Part shown: positions 45,012 to 55,308 of the stretch, piece after piece
Layout of the letters: every line of letters starts with the position of its first letter
Position numbering within the stretch: the first letter of the stretch is position 1
NCBI RefSeq assembly: GCF_036320655.1
Contig: NZ_CP143258.1
Span: forward strand, 1,240,001 to 1,304,000
Length of the DNA stretch: 64,000 nucleotides
Direction: 5' to 3'
Source of the DNA: Porphyromonas pogonae
GTDB taxonomy: Bacteria > Bacteroidota > Bacteroidia > Bacteroidales > Porphyromonadaceae
The notes under the pieces: model-generated
Databases searched by the model: none
Told to the model about the DNA's origin: nothing
What the model saw: only the letters and a program-made list of their open reading frames with translations
Position numbers and translations under genes: made by a program

Positions 45012-46313
45012 TTATTCGAATCTCTCTTTAATATTCTTTAATAGTGTCTCTCTAAACTGTGGGTGGGCTATCTCTACCAATGCATAGGCACGTTGCTTGA
45101 GCGTTTTACCCTTGAGCCTTGCCACACCATACTCGGTGACAAAGTAATCAACATCATTACGCATGGATGTGACAGTAGCTCCTTCTTTGAGTAACGGTAC
45201 TATGCGAGACTCTTTGCCGTTGCGCGCTGTGGAAGGAAATGCCAGAATAGAAAATCCTCCTTCTGATCTTCTTGCACCACGCAGATAATCGACTTGGCCG
45301 CCTGTCCCGCTAAATTGATTATGACCTATGGATTCTGAGGCTACTTGTCCCGTAAGATCAACTTCAATACATGAATTGATAGAAATCATTTTCTTATTTT
45401 TTCCTATAATGAAGGGATCATTGGTATAATTGACAGAGTAAGCTTCTATCATGGGGTTGTGATCAAGGAATTCATATAATTCCCTTGAGCCCATGATAAG
45501 GGTAGTAACAACTTTGCCGGGATGCAGAGTTTTGTTTGCTCCATTGATATTGCCCGATCTGATCATATGCATCACTCCATCCGTAAACATTTCTGTATGG
45601 ATTCCCATATCTTTTCTATCTTTCAGGCATTGGAGTACAGCATCGGGTATAGCTCCTATACCCAATTGTAAAGTGTCTCCGTCGTGAATAAGCTCGGAAC
45701 ATCGACGTCCTATTTCCATCTCTATTTCACCTATAGGAGGTCCCGGGATTTCAGTGATAGGGGAGTTATCCTCTATGATATAGTCTATTTGCGAAATATG
45801 TATGAAATTGTCGCCACCGATATATGGCATATTGGGGTTTATTTCTGCAATTATTGTGCGTGCGCACTCACAAGCCGGTTTGGTGTAGTCATTAGAGATA
45901 CCAAAAGAGCAATAGCCGCTTTCGTCAGGCTCGGAGAGCTTTACTACAGCTACATCTACAGGATAAAATTTTTGTTTGAACAGATCAGGTACTTCATGGA
46001 AATGGCAAGGAAGAAAATCTGCTCTGCGTTCGTTGTAAGCCGGGCGTGAATTCCCTTCCAGAAAGTTGAGTACCGGTTTTACGATCCCTTCCATTTCTGG
46101 TTTTAGGTGCCATGCTTCTCCAAAGTAAAGCATATGAAAGACGGATAGATCCTTGAAACAGGCCCTATTGTCATACAACGCTTTCGAAACGACTGCAGGT
46201 GCTGCCGCCGCATGCCCGAATACCAAATGATCACCTTCTTTAATACCTTTTCTTACAGCCTCGTCCGCTGTGCAGATTTTGTTTAGATAAGTTTCTCTCC
46301 AGTTAGTTGACAT
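45012..46313 (-). CDS. acetyl-CoA hydrolase/transferase family CoA-transferase (butyrate type)
   Basis: About 433 residues. The start at 46313 (MSTNWRETYLNK) has AAGGA eight bases upstream; a longer frame from 46352 would cross into the sigma-factor terminator. Family I-type CoA-transferase of the 4-hydroxybutyrate/butyryl-CoA:acetate group, with the catalytic Glu in HTEMFTDGVM (near 240), QLGIGAIPDAV, and GTGGQVDYLRGARRSEGG. In asaccharolytic Porphyromonas, such enzymes carry out the last step of butyrate formation, so that role is likely. It lies downstream of rpoD on the same strand but behind a terminator. Confidence 0.9.
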   Translation of the reverse strand: MSTNWRETYLNKICTADEAVRKGIKEGDHLVFGHAAAAPAVVSKALYDNRACFKDLSVFHMLYFGEAWHLKPEMEGIVKPVLNFLEGNSRPAYNERRADFLPCHFHEVPDLFKQKFYPVDVAVVKLSEPDESGYCSFGISNDYTKPACECARTIIAEINPNMPYIGGDNFIHISQIDYIIEDNSPITEIPGPPIGEIEMEIGRRCSELIHDGDTLQLGIGAIPDAVLQCLKDRKDMGIHTEMFTDGVMHMIRSGNINGANKTLHPGKVVTTLIMGSRELYEFLDHNPMIEAYSVNYTNDPFIIGKNKKMISINSCIEVDLTGQVASESIGHNQFSGTGGQVDYLRGARRSEGGFSILAFPSTARNGKESRIVPLLKEGATVTSMRNDVDYFVTEYGVARLKGKTLKQRAYALVEIAHPQFRETLLKNIKERFE

Positions 46314-46346
46314 GAATTCCTTAGATTTTAGGATTAGATAAGAAAA

Positions 46347-46382
46347 AACCATCCTTTAGCTCGTGCTTGCTATAGGATGGTT
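46347..46382 (-). terminator. terminator of the sigma-factor gene
   Basis: 14-bp stem with one mismatch (46347-46360 with 46369-46382). On the minus strand it runs into GGTTTTTTCT. It separates rpoD from the CoA-transferase gene. Confidence 0.82.
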
Positions 46383-46427
46383 ACAAATTTAATTAACTTT
46401 AGTTATATCCACAAGATGATAGTGTTC

Positions 46428-47291
46428 TTATCCGAGATATGGCTTAAGAGATTTACACTTATCATTCTGTCTCAATCTTCTAATCGCTTTTTCTTTGATC
46501 TGACGTACACGTTCTCTGGTGAGTCCGAATTTATCTCCAATCTCTTCCAGCGTCATTTCCTGACAGCCACCGATACCAAAGAACAGTTTTACGATTTCAG
46601 CCTCTCTGTCCGATAGTGTTCCCAACACTCTTTCTATCTCTGTGGCCAGAGACTCATTGATCAGGGATCTATCGGCATTGGGTGCATCGTCATTGACTAG
46701 TACATCCAAAAGGCTATTGTCTTCACCTTCTACAAAGGGAGCATCTACAGAGATATGTCTCCCCGATACTTTTAGGGTATCAGAGATTTTGTCTTCCGCA
46801 ATATCCAATTCTTTCGCCAGCTCTGCTGATGATGGCCGACGTTCGTTTTCCTGTTCGAATTTTTGAAGAGCCTTCGTTATTTTATTCAGAGTTCCTACCT
46901 GATTCAGGGGCAAGCGCACAATTCTTGATTGCTCGGCGAGAGCTTGAAGAATCGATTGTCTTATCCACCATACAGCATAAGAAATAAACTTAAAACCACG
47001 AGTTTCATCAAACTTTTCAGCAGCTTTGATAAGACCAAGATTGCCTTCATTGATCAAGTCCGGCAAACTCAATCCTTGATTTTGATATTGCTTGGCTACA
47101 GACACCACAAAGCGCAGATTAGCTCTTGTTAGTTTTTCAAGTGCTCTACGATCTCCTCGCTTTATGGCTTGCGCCAATTCTACTTCTTCTTCAACTGTGA
47201 TTAATTCCTCACGCCCAATTTCCTGTAAATATTTATCCAAAGACGCGCTTTCGCGGTTTGTAATGGACTTAGAAATCTTTAGCTGCCTCAT
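46428..47291 (-). CDS. rpoD: primary RNA polymerase sigma factor (RpoD/SigA)
   Basis: 287 residues, the short form normal for Bacteroidetes, beginning [14 protein letters not shown] without region 1.1. Region 1.2/2 ([14 protein letters not shown], then [56 protein letters not shown]) and regions 3-4 ([20 protein letters not shown], then [18 protein letters not shown]) are complete. It is the factor that reads TTG/TAnnTTTG promoters. A TAAATTTG -7 box lies at 47330-47323 on the minus strand. Confidence 0.97.
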   Translation of the reverse strand: MRQLKISKSITNRESASLDKYLQEIGREELITVEEEVELAQAIKRGDRRALEKLTRANLRFVVSVAKQYQNQGLSLPDLINEGNLGLIKAAEKFDETRGFKFISYAVWWIRQSILQALAEQSRIVRLPLNQVGTLNKITKALQKFEQENERRPSSAELAKELDIAEDKISDTLKVSGRHISVDAPFVEGEDNSLLDVLVNDDAPNADRSLINESLATEIERVLGTLSDREAEIVKLFFGIGGCQEMTLEEIGDKFGLTRERVRQIKEKAIRRLRQNDKCKSLKPYLG

Positions 47292-47745
47292 TTGTTGCTA
47301 TCTGATTTTACTTTAGAGTTTGCAAATTTAGTAAAAAGAAGTCACATATCCATCCTGCCCTATTTTTTGCAGTCAATTTGTTTTAGTAAAATACACAAAC
47401 TTAGTTATGTAAATCCACATGTCCCTTGCATGATATGATAGTCGAGGATGGACAATGTATTTCCTGTTTGGTAATGAAAATAAATATTATGACACTCTTT
47501 AAAGTATATATTGCATCTTCAGCATTTATCCCTAAAACCGGATTGAGTTAAGAGTCCAATTAATTATTTCATTTAAAAAAATGTAAATACTTTATTTACT
47601 ATTCTTATAAGTTAAACATGAGTTAAATTCTATTTGTTGTGGTGAAATGGCTAATTGTTATTGAAAATTATTGCACAATTGGCTATTTTATTTTTACATT
47701 CAGTGCAAAGGGGCATAAACGATTTGATGAGGTTATGTTTTTATA

Positions 47746-47932
47746 GAGACCGTTGCATAGCAGGCCAATTGCTTCGTTGCTTGCGAGATTCGCGCTTGGT
47801 CATTTACCTGAAGTAAACTCCCTGTGCACTCACTCTTAGCGCCTTGCACTTTACCCTCTCTGCCTAGTCAAAGTGTCTTTTGTCGGCTTTGCCTCCAAAA
47901 TCCACGAGACTGTTGACTTTTGCAACAGTCTC
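47746..47932 (+). mobile_element. 187-bp MITE, copy 3
   Basis: Flanked by TTATA on both sides (47741-47745 and 47933-47937), the most informative of the five target duplications because it is not a plain T-run. It sits in the gap 47292-48030, downstream of htrA and upstream of rpoD, and interrupts no gene. The rest of the gap is AT-rich; 47381-47421 has two degenerate TTTTAGT/TTAGTTA motifs resembling the arrays. Confidence 0.92.
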
Positions 47933-47961
47933 TTATAACGTATACCGCAGGTTTGAAAAAG

Positions 47962-47992
47962 AAAATGCGGGAACCGATTATTCCCGCATTTT
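47962..47992 (-). terminator. terminator of the htrA gene
   Basis: Perfect 12-bp inverted repeat AAAATGCGGGAA/TTCCCGCATTTT (47962-47973, 47981-47992); on the minus strand CTTTTTCAAAC follows. Confidence 0.82.
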
Positions 47993-48030
47993 TAAATTAA
48001 AGCTTGTCTTTCTTGCTCTTTGTCTATGTT

Positions 48031-49560
48031 TTATTGCCCCAGATCAATGGCATAATATCTAATCTGTCCGTCAGGGTAAAACCCTTTGAGGAATAATCCT
48101 CTATTGTCTTTGGGAGCACTCATTATTTTTCTTATAATGTTTTCGAGGTCACTTACACTACGCAAGGGATAGTCATTAGCGCTAAGTATTACAAAGCCAT
48201 CTTTGATACCTGCGGCTTTGAGCTTACCTGAGTTGAGTTTGGATACTTCTAACCCATATGATATGCCGTAAGATCTCATTTGATTTCTTTCAAGAGCTTT
48301 GAATGTACCGCCTAAAATCCCCAGTCCGGAGCTTTTGCTTATTGATGCTCCTCCGTCCTGATTTTTGAGTTTTACAGGCAAAGTGAGTTCTTTGCCTTTT
48401 CTGTTTACTGTTACTTGTATTACATCTCCTGGTCTGAAACGATTTGTATACCCCTGCAACTCTCCAAAGTTTCTGATAGGGTTTTTATTGATAGCCGTGA
48501 TAACATCCCCTTTCTCTATACCTGCTGCTACAGCTGCACTGATCTCGGAGAAATCAGCTACGTAGAAACCTGAATTTACAGACAATTTCTTAGATGTAAC
48601 CAATTCATTAGTTACGTCTCCGCCCGTTATTCCCAGCATAGCGCGCTGTACACTGCCGTAGTTCTTGATGTCTGCCACCACTTTGGCCGCTATATTGATG
48701 GGGACAGCAAATGAATAACCTGTAAAATTACCTGTTTCCGAGAAAATCATAGAATTGATGCCTACGAGTTCACCCGCAGCGTTTACCAGAGCTCCTCCGC
48801 TATTCCCTCGGTTTACGGCAGCATCTGTTTGGATATAAGACTCTACTTTAAGACCGCCTTTAGGATCTCTTTCGGCTGTCGCTCTTGATTTAGCACTCAC
48901 AATACCCGAAGTTACAGTAGAGGTGAGGTTGAAGGGATTACCTACAGCCAATACCCACTCACCTAAGCGTAGTTTATCTGCATCTCCGAAAGGTAGCGTG
49001 GGGAAGTTTTTTCCTTCTATTTTGATCAAAGCAATATCCGTACTTGGGTCTGTTCCTATCAGTTTTGCTTTGAAGCTTCTGTTGTCATTAAGTGTAACAT
49101 TTATGTTTTTACTATCTGCAACAACATGACTATTGGTAATGATATAGCCGTCATCACTGATAATGACACCTGATCCGAAACCAACTACTTCTTGTTTCTG
49201 AGGCATACGAGAACTTTCTCGTCCCCCGAAAAAGAATTCCAGCGGATCTATATAGCCCCCTCTGACCTCTCTTTCTCCTTGCACTTTGATGTGGACTACA
49301 GCTTGCACTGCTCTTTCTGCCGCAGGTGTAAGATCAGGGGCGTTGCCCATACTCTTTACACCTTGGTCGGCTGTAAGGGATGTGTTCCTAAAGCCATAGG
49401 TGTTGTCATACTCGGGTGATCTTGCAGTTGATACTTGCGTTGTAGATAAATTCCTGCTGATTGATGAGGTTTTTAATAATGAAACCGTTCCGGCAGCAGT
49501 ACCTGCACTGATGGCTACAATGAGAAGCGAAGTAGCCATATTCTTCCATATTTTATTCAT
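48031..49560 (-). CDS. HtrA/DegP-family serine protease
   Basis: 509 residues. An N-terminal hydrophobic helix (about 9-29) serves as signal or anchor. The trypsin-like domain has the catalytic triad in TNSHVVAD (His near 144), STDIALIKI (Asp near 175) and RGNSGGALVN (Ser near 252). Two PDZ domains follow (about 305-395 and 420-500; GDVITAINKNPIRNFGELQ, DGFVILSANDYPLRSVSDLE). This is the normal DegP layout for periplasmic quality control. The single gene lies between its own terminator and the divergent feoAB. The symbol degP would be equally fitting; orthology cannot be fixed from sequence alone. Confidence 0.94.
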   Translation of the reverse strand: MNKIWKNMATSLLIVAISAGTAAGTVSLLKTSSISRNLSTTQVSTARSPEYDNTYGFRNTSLTADQGVKSMGNAPDLTPAAERAVQAVVHIKVQGEREVRGGYIDPLEFFFGGRESSRMPQKQEVVGFGSGVIISDDGYIITNSHVVADSKNINVTLNDNRSFKAKLIGTDPSTDIALIKIEGKNFPTLPFGDADKLRLGEWVLAVGNPFNLTSTVTSGIVSAKSRATAERDPKGGLKVESYIQTDAAVNRGNSGGALVNAAGELVGINSMIFSETGNFTGYSFAVPINIAAKVVADIKNYGSVQRAMLGITGGDVTNELVTSKKLSVNSGFYVADFSEISAAVAAGIEKGDVITAINKNPIRNFGELQGYTNRFRPGDVIQVTVNRKGKELTLPVKLKNQDGGASISKSSGLGILGGTFKALERNQMRSYGISYGLEVSKLNSGKLKAAGIKDGFVILSANDYPLRSVSDLENIIRKIMSAPKDNRGLFLKGFYPDGQIRYYAIDLGQ

Positions 49561-49939
49561 ATCACTATTTAAAATTATAATAATTTACTTTTAAAATGTG
49601 TTTTTAGACCTTCAGGGTCAGTAATACAGCGCCGAAAAGATAGAAGCTGTATAAATTATCAAAAATTAAAACCGTAGAAATGTTCCAATAAAATACGTTT
49701 CTTGTTTAACATAATACTGACTATTTACTATTCTATAACGAGTTTGTGCCGGAAATATTATTAAAATGTCAAAAAGTTATATATTTGAGGTCTTGATTGT
49801 TTATAATACGTTTTCATCAAGATGTTTATAAAAAGTATAAAAAACAAATTTTTACTGATAGATTTCTTTTATATACCTATATGTAGGTAATTGGGACATC
49901 TTGCAGATTTGCCATTCATACTCTTAGTATATTTGTTAT
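49561..49939. other. 379-bp divergent gap between htrA and feoAB
   Basis: AT-rich. Two TATATTTG boxes point right (49780-49787 and 49928-49935). The second ends only four bases before the feoAB ATG, so it would give a leaderless mRNA if used. Neither has a TTG at 19-21 bases. The repeated TATAT/TAGGTA stretch around 49870-49890 could be an operator, but I cannot identify a Fur box. Confidence 0.4.
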
Positions 49940-52492
49940 ATGAAACTATCAGAGCTTAAGACCGGAGAGAAGGCTGTCATAGAAAAAGTTGGAGGTAAAG
50001 GGCTTTTTCGTAAGCGCATCTTGGAGATGGGGTTTGTTCAGGGCAAAGAAGTCTCGGTAATACAGAGCGCTCCCCTGAAAGATCCTATATATTACAGGAT
50101 TTTGGACTATAATGTATCATTGAGGCGTGAGGATGCCGCACTGATAGAAGTGAGGAAGATAGAAGATACTGCCAAGGATAGTCATACACACTTACCCTCG
50201 CCTTCGTCATACGCTACAGAAGAGTCATCTCCCGTACTTTCCGATCTTGAGTTTCTTTCCTCTCATCATTCATCCCGTACCAAGGGTACTATAAGGGTAG
50301 CCCTTATAGGAAATCCTAATTGCGGCAAAACCTCGCTTTTCAACCAAGCAAGCGGTGCGCATGAGCATGTCGGTAATTACAGTGGTGTCACTGTAGAAGC
50401 AAAGAGTGGCTATATCAATCATGCAGGCTACCGTATAGAGCTAATTGACTTGCCGGGGACTTATTCTTTGTCACCATATAGCCCCGAAGAGCTATACATC
50501 CGTGATTATCTCAGTGCAGAGACAAGGCCGGATATTGTACTCAATGTGGTGGATACTTGCAATCTTGAGAGAAACCTTTATCTCACAATGCAAGTGAAAG
50601 AGATGGGGCTGCCTATGGTGATGGCGCTTAATATGTTCGATGAGTTTAGCAAACGCAAAGAACGTTTTGATTATCCTGCTTTAGCCCAATTGTTGGGTAT
50701 ACCCATGATTCCCACGGTTTGCCGTAATGGCTTGGGACTTCAGGCTCTCTTCAATGAAGTTATCGATGTTTATGAAGGCCTCAAGGTAGGATCTGAGGAA
50801 TATCTGCATCCCGTAAAAGGAAAGATTAGACCCATACAGATCAATTATGGAAGTCTTATTGAGCCCGTTATAGAAGATTTGTCACGTAAGATTTCCGAGC
50901 AGTTGCAAGTTTCGTTGAAATTGCCTTCACGCTATGTCGCCGTTAAACTGATGGAGCAGGACAAGGAGATTGAGAAATATCTGATGAATCACTTTACCAA
51001 AGGGGCATATCTTATATCTTACAGAGACTATTTGCTCAAAGTACTCAATGAGAAGCTACGTCATGAGGATGATGTAGAGACTATTATGACCGATCAGAGA
51101 TACGGATTTATCTCCGGAGCACTCAGGGAGACTTATACACCTGCAAGAGTACACCTGGAGAGTGTAACGGACAAGATAGATCACATTGTAACCCATCATA
51201 TTTGGGGATTTCCTTTTTTTCTTGCCATCATGCTATTGATGTTCGAGTGTACATTTGTTTTGGGAGCATATCCTATGGATTGGCTGGAAAACCTTGTGGG
51301 GCTCTTGGGTGGATTACTTGGAAATGCCATGAGTGACGGGCCTCTCAAGGACTTGCTTATACAAGGAGTTATAGGAGGTGTAGGAGGTGTTTTGGTCTTC
51401 TTGCCCAATATCCTTATTTTGTACCTTTTCATATCCTTGATGGAGGATTCCGGGTATATGTCTCGTGCAGCCTTTATTATGGATAAGGTAATGCATAAAA
51501 TGGGCCTGCACGGCAAATCATTTATTCCACTTGTAATGGGCTTTGGTTGCAATGTTCCGGCAATCATGTCTACACGTACCATAGAAAGTCGTAAGAGTCG
51601 TATGATAACGATGCTCATCCTGCCTTTTATGAGCTGTTCGGCTCGTTTGCCGGTTTATCTTTTGCTTGCAGGAGCCTTTTTCCCAAACTCTGCAGGGCTT
51701 GTTTTGTTTAGTCTTTACATGTTTGGGATTTTACTTGCGGTGATTTCTGCAAAAGGTCTCAAGAGCACATATTTCAAAGGAGAGGATGTCCCATTCGTAA
51801 TGGAATTGCCTCCTTATCGTATTCCCACAACCCGCTCAGTACTTATCCATATGTGGACGAGAGCCAAGCAGTATCTCCAAAAAATGGGATCCGTAATCTT
51901 GCTGGCATCTATCGTAATCTGGTTTTTGGGATATTTCCCCAATAACACAGCGAAGGAGCAGGAAGTGCAAAATAAGATTGCATTGGTAGCTGCGGACAAA
52001 AACATATTACCTGATCAAAAATTAGCAATACAGGATAGCTTAGTACATCTGCAACATACGGTTCAGCAGGAAAATTCGTATATTGGACGGATAGGGCAAT
52101 TTACTGAACCTATAATTAGACCCTTGGGTTTTGATTGGAAAATGGGTATCAGCCTTCTTTCCGGTTTGGCTGCAAAAGAAGTTGTTGTAAGTACTTTGGG
52201 GGTTATATACACCGGGGATGCCGATGATTCCTCTGAAGCTACTGAACACCTGAGCGAAAGAATCAAGAATGACAAGCAACCTGACGGTAGCCTCTCTTTC
52301 TCACCTCTCATTGCTTATAATTTCATGATATTTGTGCTCATATATTTCCCTTGTATTGCTACTATTATCGCTATTGGGAAAGAGTCCGGCAGTTGGAAGT
52401 GGAGTGTGTTCTCTGCAGTGTATTCATGCTCTTTGGCATGGCTGATATGTTTTATAGTTTATCAAATAGGTAATCTTCCGATATTTTCATGA
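49940..52492 (+). CDS. feoB: FeoA-FeoB fusion, ferrous iron transporter
   Basis: 850 residues. Residues 1-75 form a FeoA SH3-like domain (MKLSELKTGEKAVIEKVGG). After a Ser-rich linker, the FeoB G domain begins near 118 with GNPNCGKTSLFN (P-loop), GNYSGVTVE (switch I), DLPGTYSLSPYSPEE and NMFDE. The membrane part (about 410-850) has GALRETY, GFPFFLAIM, the Gate motifs with Cys (GFGCNVPAIM and MSCSARLPVY) and some ten helices. FeoAB fusions are typical for Bacteroidales, including P. gingivalis. It overlaps the Cys-rich partner by 4 bp. Confidence 0.96.
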   Translation: MKLSELKTGEKAVIEKVGGKGLFRKRILEMGFVQGKEVSVIQSAPLKDPIYYRILDYNVSLRREDAALIEVRKIEDTAKDSHTHLPSPSSYATEESSPVLSDLEFLSSHHSSRTKGTIRVALIGNPNCGKTSLFNQASGAHEHVGNYSGVTVEAKSGYINHAGYRIELIDLPGTYSLSPYSPEELYIRDYLSAETRPDIVLNVVDTCNLERNLYLTMQVKEMGLPMVMALNMFDEFSKRKERFDYPALAQLLGIPMIPTVCRNGLGLQALFNEVIDVYEGLKVGSEEYLHPVKGKIRPIQINYGSLIEPVIEDLSRKISEQLQVSLKLPSRYVAVKLMEQDKEIEKYLMNHFTKGAYLISYRDYLLKVLNEKLRHEDDVETIMTDQRYGFISGALRETYTPARVHLESVTDKIDHIVTHHIWGFPFFLAIMLLMFECTFVLGAYPMDWLENLVGLLGGLLGNAMSDGPLKDLLIQGVIGGVGGVLVFLPNILILYLFISLMEDSGYMSRAAFIMDKVMHKMGLHGKSFIPLVMGFGCNVPAIMSTRTIESRKSRMITMLILPFMSCSARLPVYLLLAGAFFPNSAGLVLFSLYMFGILLAVISAKGLKSTYFKGEDVPFVMELPPYRIPTTRSVLIHMWTRAKQYLQKMGSVILLASIVIWFLGYFPNNTAKEQEVQNKIALVAADKNILPDQKLAIQDSLVHLQHTVQQENSYIGRIGQFTEPIIRPLGFDWKMGISLLSGLAAKEVVVSTLGVIYTGDADDSSEATEHLSERIKNDKQPDGSLSFSPLIAYNFMIFVLIYFPCIATIIAIGKESGSWKWSVFSAVYSCSLAWLICFIVYQIGNLPIFS

Positions 52493-52692
52493 GTATACAA
52501 TATATAATAGTTATTATTATAGGCCTTGTGGCTCTGTATTTCCTGATACGATCCATTATTCGCCTTTTTTCCTCCGGCAAAGATGGCACTTGTGGCGGAG
52601 GATGTAGTGGTTGCGATTTGTCCGCACCGCCCAAGAAGAAAAAAGATGATACTTATAAAAGTTTAATAATGAATAAAAAGAAGAATAAGTAA
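52489..52692 (+). CDS. FeoB-associated Cys-rich membrane protein
   Basis: 67 residues: one N-terminal membrane helix (about 4-27), then a short Gly/Cys cluster (TCGGGCSGCDL) with three cysteines and a Lys-rich tail. Such proteins follow feoB in many Bacteroidetes and Firmicutes and are taken as a FeoC-like accessory. It starts inside feoAB (ATGA overlap), which supports coupled translation. Confidence 0.9.
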   Translation: MSIQYIIVIIIGLVALYFLIRSIIRLFSSGKDGTCGGGCSGCDLSAPPKKKKDDTYKSLIMNKKKNK

Positions 52693-52725
52693 TACATTAA
52701 GCTTAAAAATATTATTATAAACCCC

Positions 52726-52755
52726 TTGTAATTACAAATAAAAAACATACCTTTG
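52726..52755 (+). promoter_or_regulatory. promoter of the tRNA-Arg pair
   Basis: TTG at 52726-52728, a 19-base spacer, and TACCTTTG at 52748-52755. Transcription would start about 15 bases before the first tRNA. Both tRNAs are probably cut from one precursor. Confidence 0.7.
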
Positions 52756-52776
52756 CAACCGAAATGATGAACAAAA

Positions 52777-52850
52777 GGCCGCGTAGCTCAACTGAATAGA
52801 GTAGCTGACTACGGATCAGCCGGTTACAGGTTTGAATCCTGTCGCGGTCA
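52777..52850 (+). tRNA. tRNA-Arg (anticodon ACG), copy 1
   Basis: Complete cloverleaf: acceptor GGCCGCG with CGCGGTC (one G-T pair), anticodon stem GCTGA/TCAGC with loop CTACGGA (anticodon ACG), and T arm CAGGTTTGAATCCTG. CCA is not encoded. ACG would be edited to ICG by TadA to read CGN codons. Confidence 0.96.
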
Positions 52851-52906
52851 CTTTATCTGACTTTCAGATGATCCTTTTTCATTGTTCTTCATTTCAAAAT
52901 ATGATT

Positions 52907-52980
52907 GGCCGCGTAGCTCAACTGAATAGAGTAGCTGACTACGGATCAGCCGGTTACAGGTTTGAATCCTGTCGCGGTCA
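52907..52980 (+). tRNA. tRNA-Arg (anticodon ACG), copy 2
   Basis: Identical over all 74 bases to the copy at 52777-52850; the 56-base spacer between them has no promoter-like sequence. Confidence 0.96.
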
Positions 52981-53143
52981 CAATCAAGTGGGAGGGTGTG
53001 TCACAAAAGACATACCCTCTTTTGTTTATGTACTCATAATGCAATCGCCGTTTTATGTAGGACAATAACAATACTTTTCTTAACTTTCACCAAAACTTTC
53101 ACCAACTAATATGTTATAAAGAACCATTTAATAACCAACGCTT

Positions 53144-55288
53144 ATGAAACAAAAAAGATCCATTATTGCTGTATTGGGTGCTATACTGCTTATTTCGTCG
53201 TGCAATACATCAAAAAAAGAATTGAAAATATTGAAACAGTCTGATTTTATTAATCCGCCGGTTGCCAAAGTGCAACCCGATACGTTTGTCAATTTTGGCA
53301 AACAACGTATCGACCCTTATTTTTGGATGAAAAATAAGGAAAATCCAGATGTAATTTCTTACATAAAGGAAGAAAACAAGTATACTGATACTGTGATGGC
53401 ATCGACCAAAGACCTACAAAAGGATATCTATGATGAGATACTTGGTCGCATCAAAGAAGATGATGAGAGCTATCCTGTTTACAGTAACGGATATTATTAC
53501 TATACCCGCACCACCAAGGGCAAGCAATACAAGACTTATTGCCGCAAGAAAGGTGCACTCACTGCTCCCGAAGAGATAATATTCGATGTCAATGAGCTTG
53601 GCAAAGGAAAGAGTGCCTTTATTTTCAGGGGTTACTCGGTAAGCCCGGACAATAGTAAGGTTGCTTATTTTTATAATGAAAGTGGTTCGTTTGCTGAGTT
53701 TATGCTTAAGATCAAAGATCTTAACACCAATAAAGAAATAGGTTTTACCGTTAAGGGAGCCACTTCATGTGTTTGGGCCAATGATAATGAGACGCTTTTC
53801 TATAGTACCATAGATGAGTCATTGCGCTCCAATAAAATATTCAGACAAAAGCTGTCGGATCCGAATCCTGTATTGGTCTTTGAGGAAAAAGACCCTAAAT
53901 TTTCATGCAGTGTCTCCCGTGACAAACTCAAGAAGCACATTTTTATCTCTTCATCCAGCAGTACCACATCCGAAGAGCGTTTTGTAAGTGCCGACAAACC
54001 TACGGACAACTTCAAAATATTTATGCCTCGAGTACAGGATGTGACTTACTCCGTGTCTGTTCATCATGATAAATTCTTTATTTATTATAAAGACAAAACC
54101 AACCTCAATGGTATGATCTATACCGCACCATTGACCGGATACGAAAAGAAAGACAACTGGACGCTCTACATGCCTCATGACAAAAATACCAGAATAGATG
54201 GTTTGGATGTTTACAAGGATTTTGTTGCCATTGAGCTACGTAAAGATGGCCTTACGCAGATAAAAATCAGAGATGTTGCCGGTAAAGACATCAATATGAT
54301 CGAGTTCCCCGAACCCGTTTACAGTGTATCAGTGGGGGGCAATCCTGAGTACGATGCTACCAAAATACGCTATTCTTACTCCTCGCTCAACAGGCCTGTA
54401 ACTTTGTATGAATATGACATGGCTACAGCTAAAACGGAGAAGCTCAAGCAACAAGAAGTTTCTTCTGGATTCAATCCTGATGACTACGTTGTAGAGCGAG
54501 TATGGGCCAAAGCAAAGGATGGTGTGTCAGTACCCATGGCTGTTTTGTATAAGAAAAGCCTCAAGAAGGATGGTTCCAATCCCGCTCTTATATATTCATA
54601 CGGAAGTTATGGTAGTACATCTGATGCAGACTTCAATCTTTCCATATTCAGCCTTGTAGATAGGGGCTTTGTATACGCTATAGCTCAGATCCGAGGTGGT
54701 AGTGATATGGGTGAACAGTGGTATGAAGATGGTAAATTGCTTCATAAAATGAATACCTTCAATGACTTTATAGCTTGTAGTGAGAAGCTGATTGCCGATA
54801 AATATACCTCAGCCCCCAAATTGGCTGCTATGGGAGGAAGTGCCGGTGGTTTGCTTATGGGTGCTATAGCAAACATGCGTCCTGACCTCTATCAAACTAT
54901 AGTTGCTCAGGTTCCTTTTGTAGATGTGATCAATACTATGCTTGATGATACGCTACCCCTCACTACAGGTGAATATGAGGAGTGGGGAAATCCTAATGAA
55001 GAGGAATACTTCAATTATATGTACTCTTACTCTCCTTATGATAACATCAAGAAGCAAAACTATCCTAACATGTTAGTGACAGGGGGGCTCAATGACTCTC
55101 AAGTGTTATTCCACGAGCCTACTAAATACGTGGCTAAATTGCGCACAATGAAGACCGATAACAATATCTTATTGTTACATATGAATATGGATTCGGGTCA
55201 TGGTGGTGCTACAGGGCGTTATGATAGTATCAAGGATATAGCTTTTGAATATGCTTTCATTCTCAATAGAGTGGGTATCAATAAGTAA
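53144..55288 (+). CDS. S9-family prolyl oligopeptidase (oligopeptidase B-like), lipoprotein
   Basis: 714 residues. Lipoprotein signal ending ISSC (Cys near 20). The beta-propeller domain spans about 75-445 and the alpha/beta-hydrolase domain the rest. The catalytic triad is S566 (GGSAGG), D651 (GLNDSQV) and H686 (SGHGG). The VAQVPFVDVINTM and EYEEWGNP segments are typical of protease II/PtrB, which cleaves short peptides after Arg or Lys; with lipid anchoring it would work in the periplasm or at the surface on host peptides. It stands alone. Confidence 0.92.
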   Translation: MKQKRSIIAVLGAILLISSCNTSKKELKILKQSDFINPPVAKVQPDTFVNFGKQRIDPYFWMKNKENPDVISYIKEENKYTDTVMASTKDLQKDIYDEILGRIKEDDESYPVYSNGYYYYTRTTKGKQYKTYCRKKGALTAPEEIIFDVNELGKGKSAFIFRGYSVSPDNSKVAYFYNESGSFAEFMLKIKDLNTNKEIGFTVKGATSCVWANDNETLFYSTIDESLRSNKIFRQKLSDPNPVLVFEEKDPKFSCSVSRDKLKKHIFISSSSSTTSEERFVSADKPTDNFKIFMPRVQDVTYSVSVHHDKFFIYYKDKTNLNGMIYTAPLTGYEKKDNWTLYMPHDKNTRIDGLDVYKDFVAIELRKDGLTQIKIRDVAGKDINMIEFPEPVYSVSVGGNPEYDATKIRYSYSSLNRPVTLYEYDMATAKTEKLKQQEVSSGFNPDDYVVERVWAKAKDGVSVPMAVLYKKSLKKDGSNPALIYSYGSYGSTSDADFNLSIFSLVDRGFVYAIAQIRGGSDMGEQWYEDGKLLHKMNTFNDFIACSEKLIADKYTSAPKLAAMGGSAGGLLMGAIANMRPDLYQTIVAQVPFVDVINTMLDDTLPLTTGEYEEWGNPNEEEYFNYMYSYSPYDNIKKQNYPNMLVTGGLNDSQVLFHEPTKYVAKLRTMKTDNNILLLHMNMDSGHGGATGRYDSIKDIAFEYAFILNRVGINK

Positions 55289-55308
55289 TCCATACTAACA
55301 CCATTTAT

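Noticed and set aside
47381-47421. A fifth 22-bp array
   Set aside because: Only two degenerate TTTTAGT/TTAGTTA motifs, 18 bp apart, so out of register. No promoter box accompanies them.
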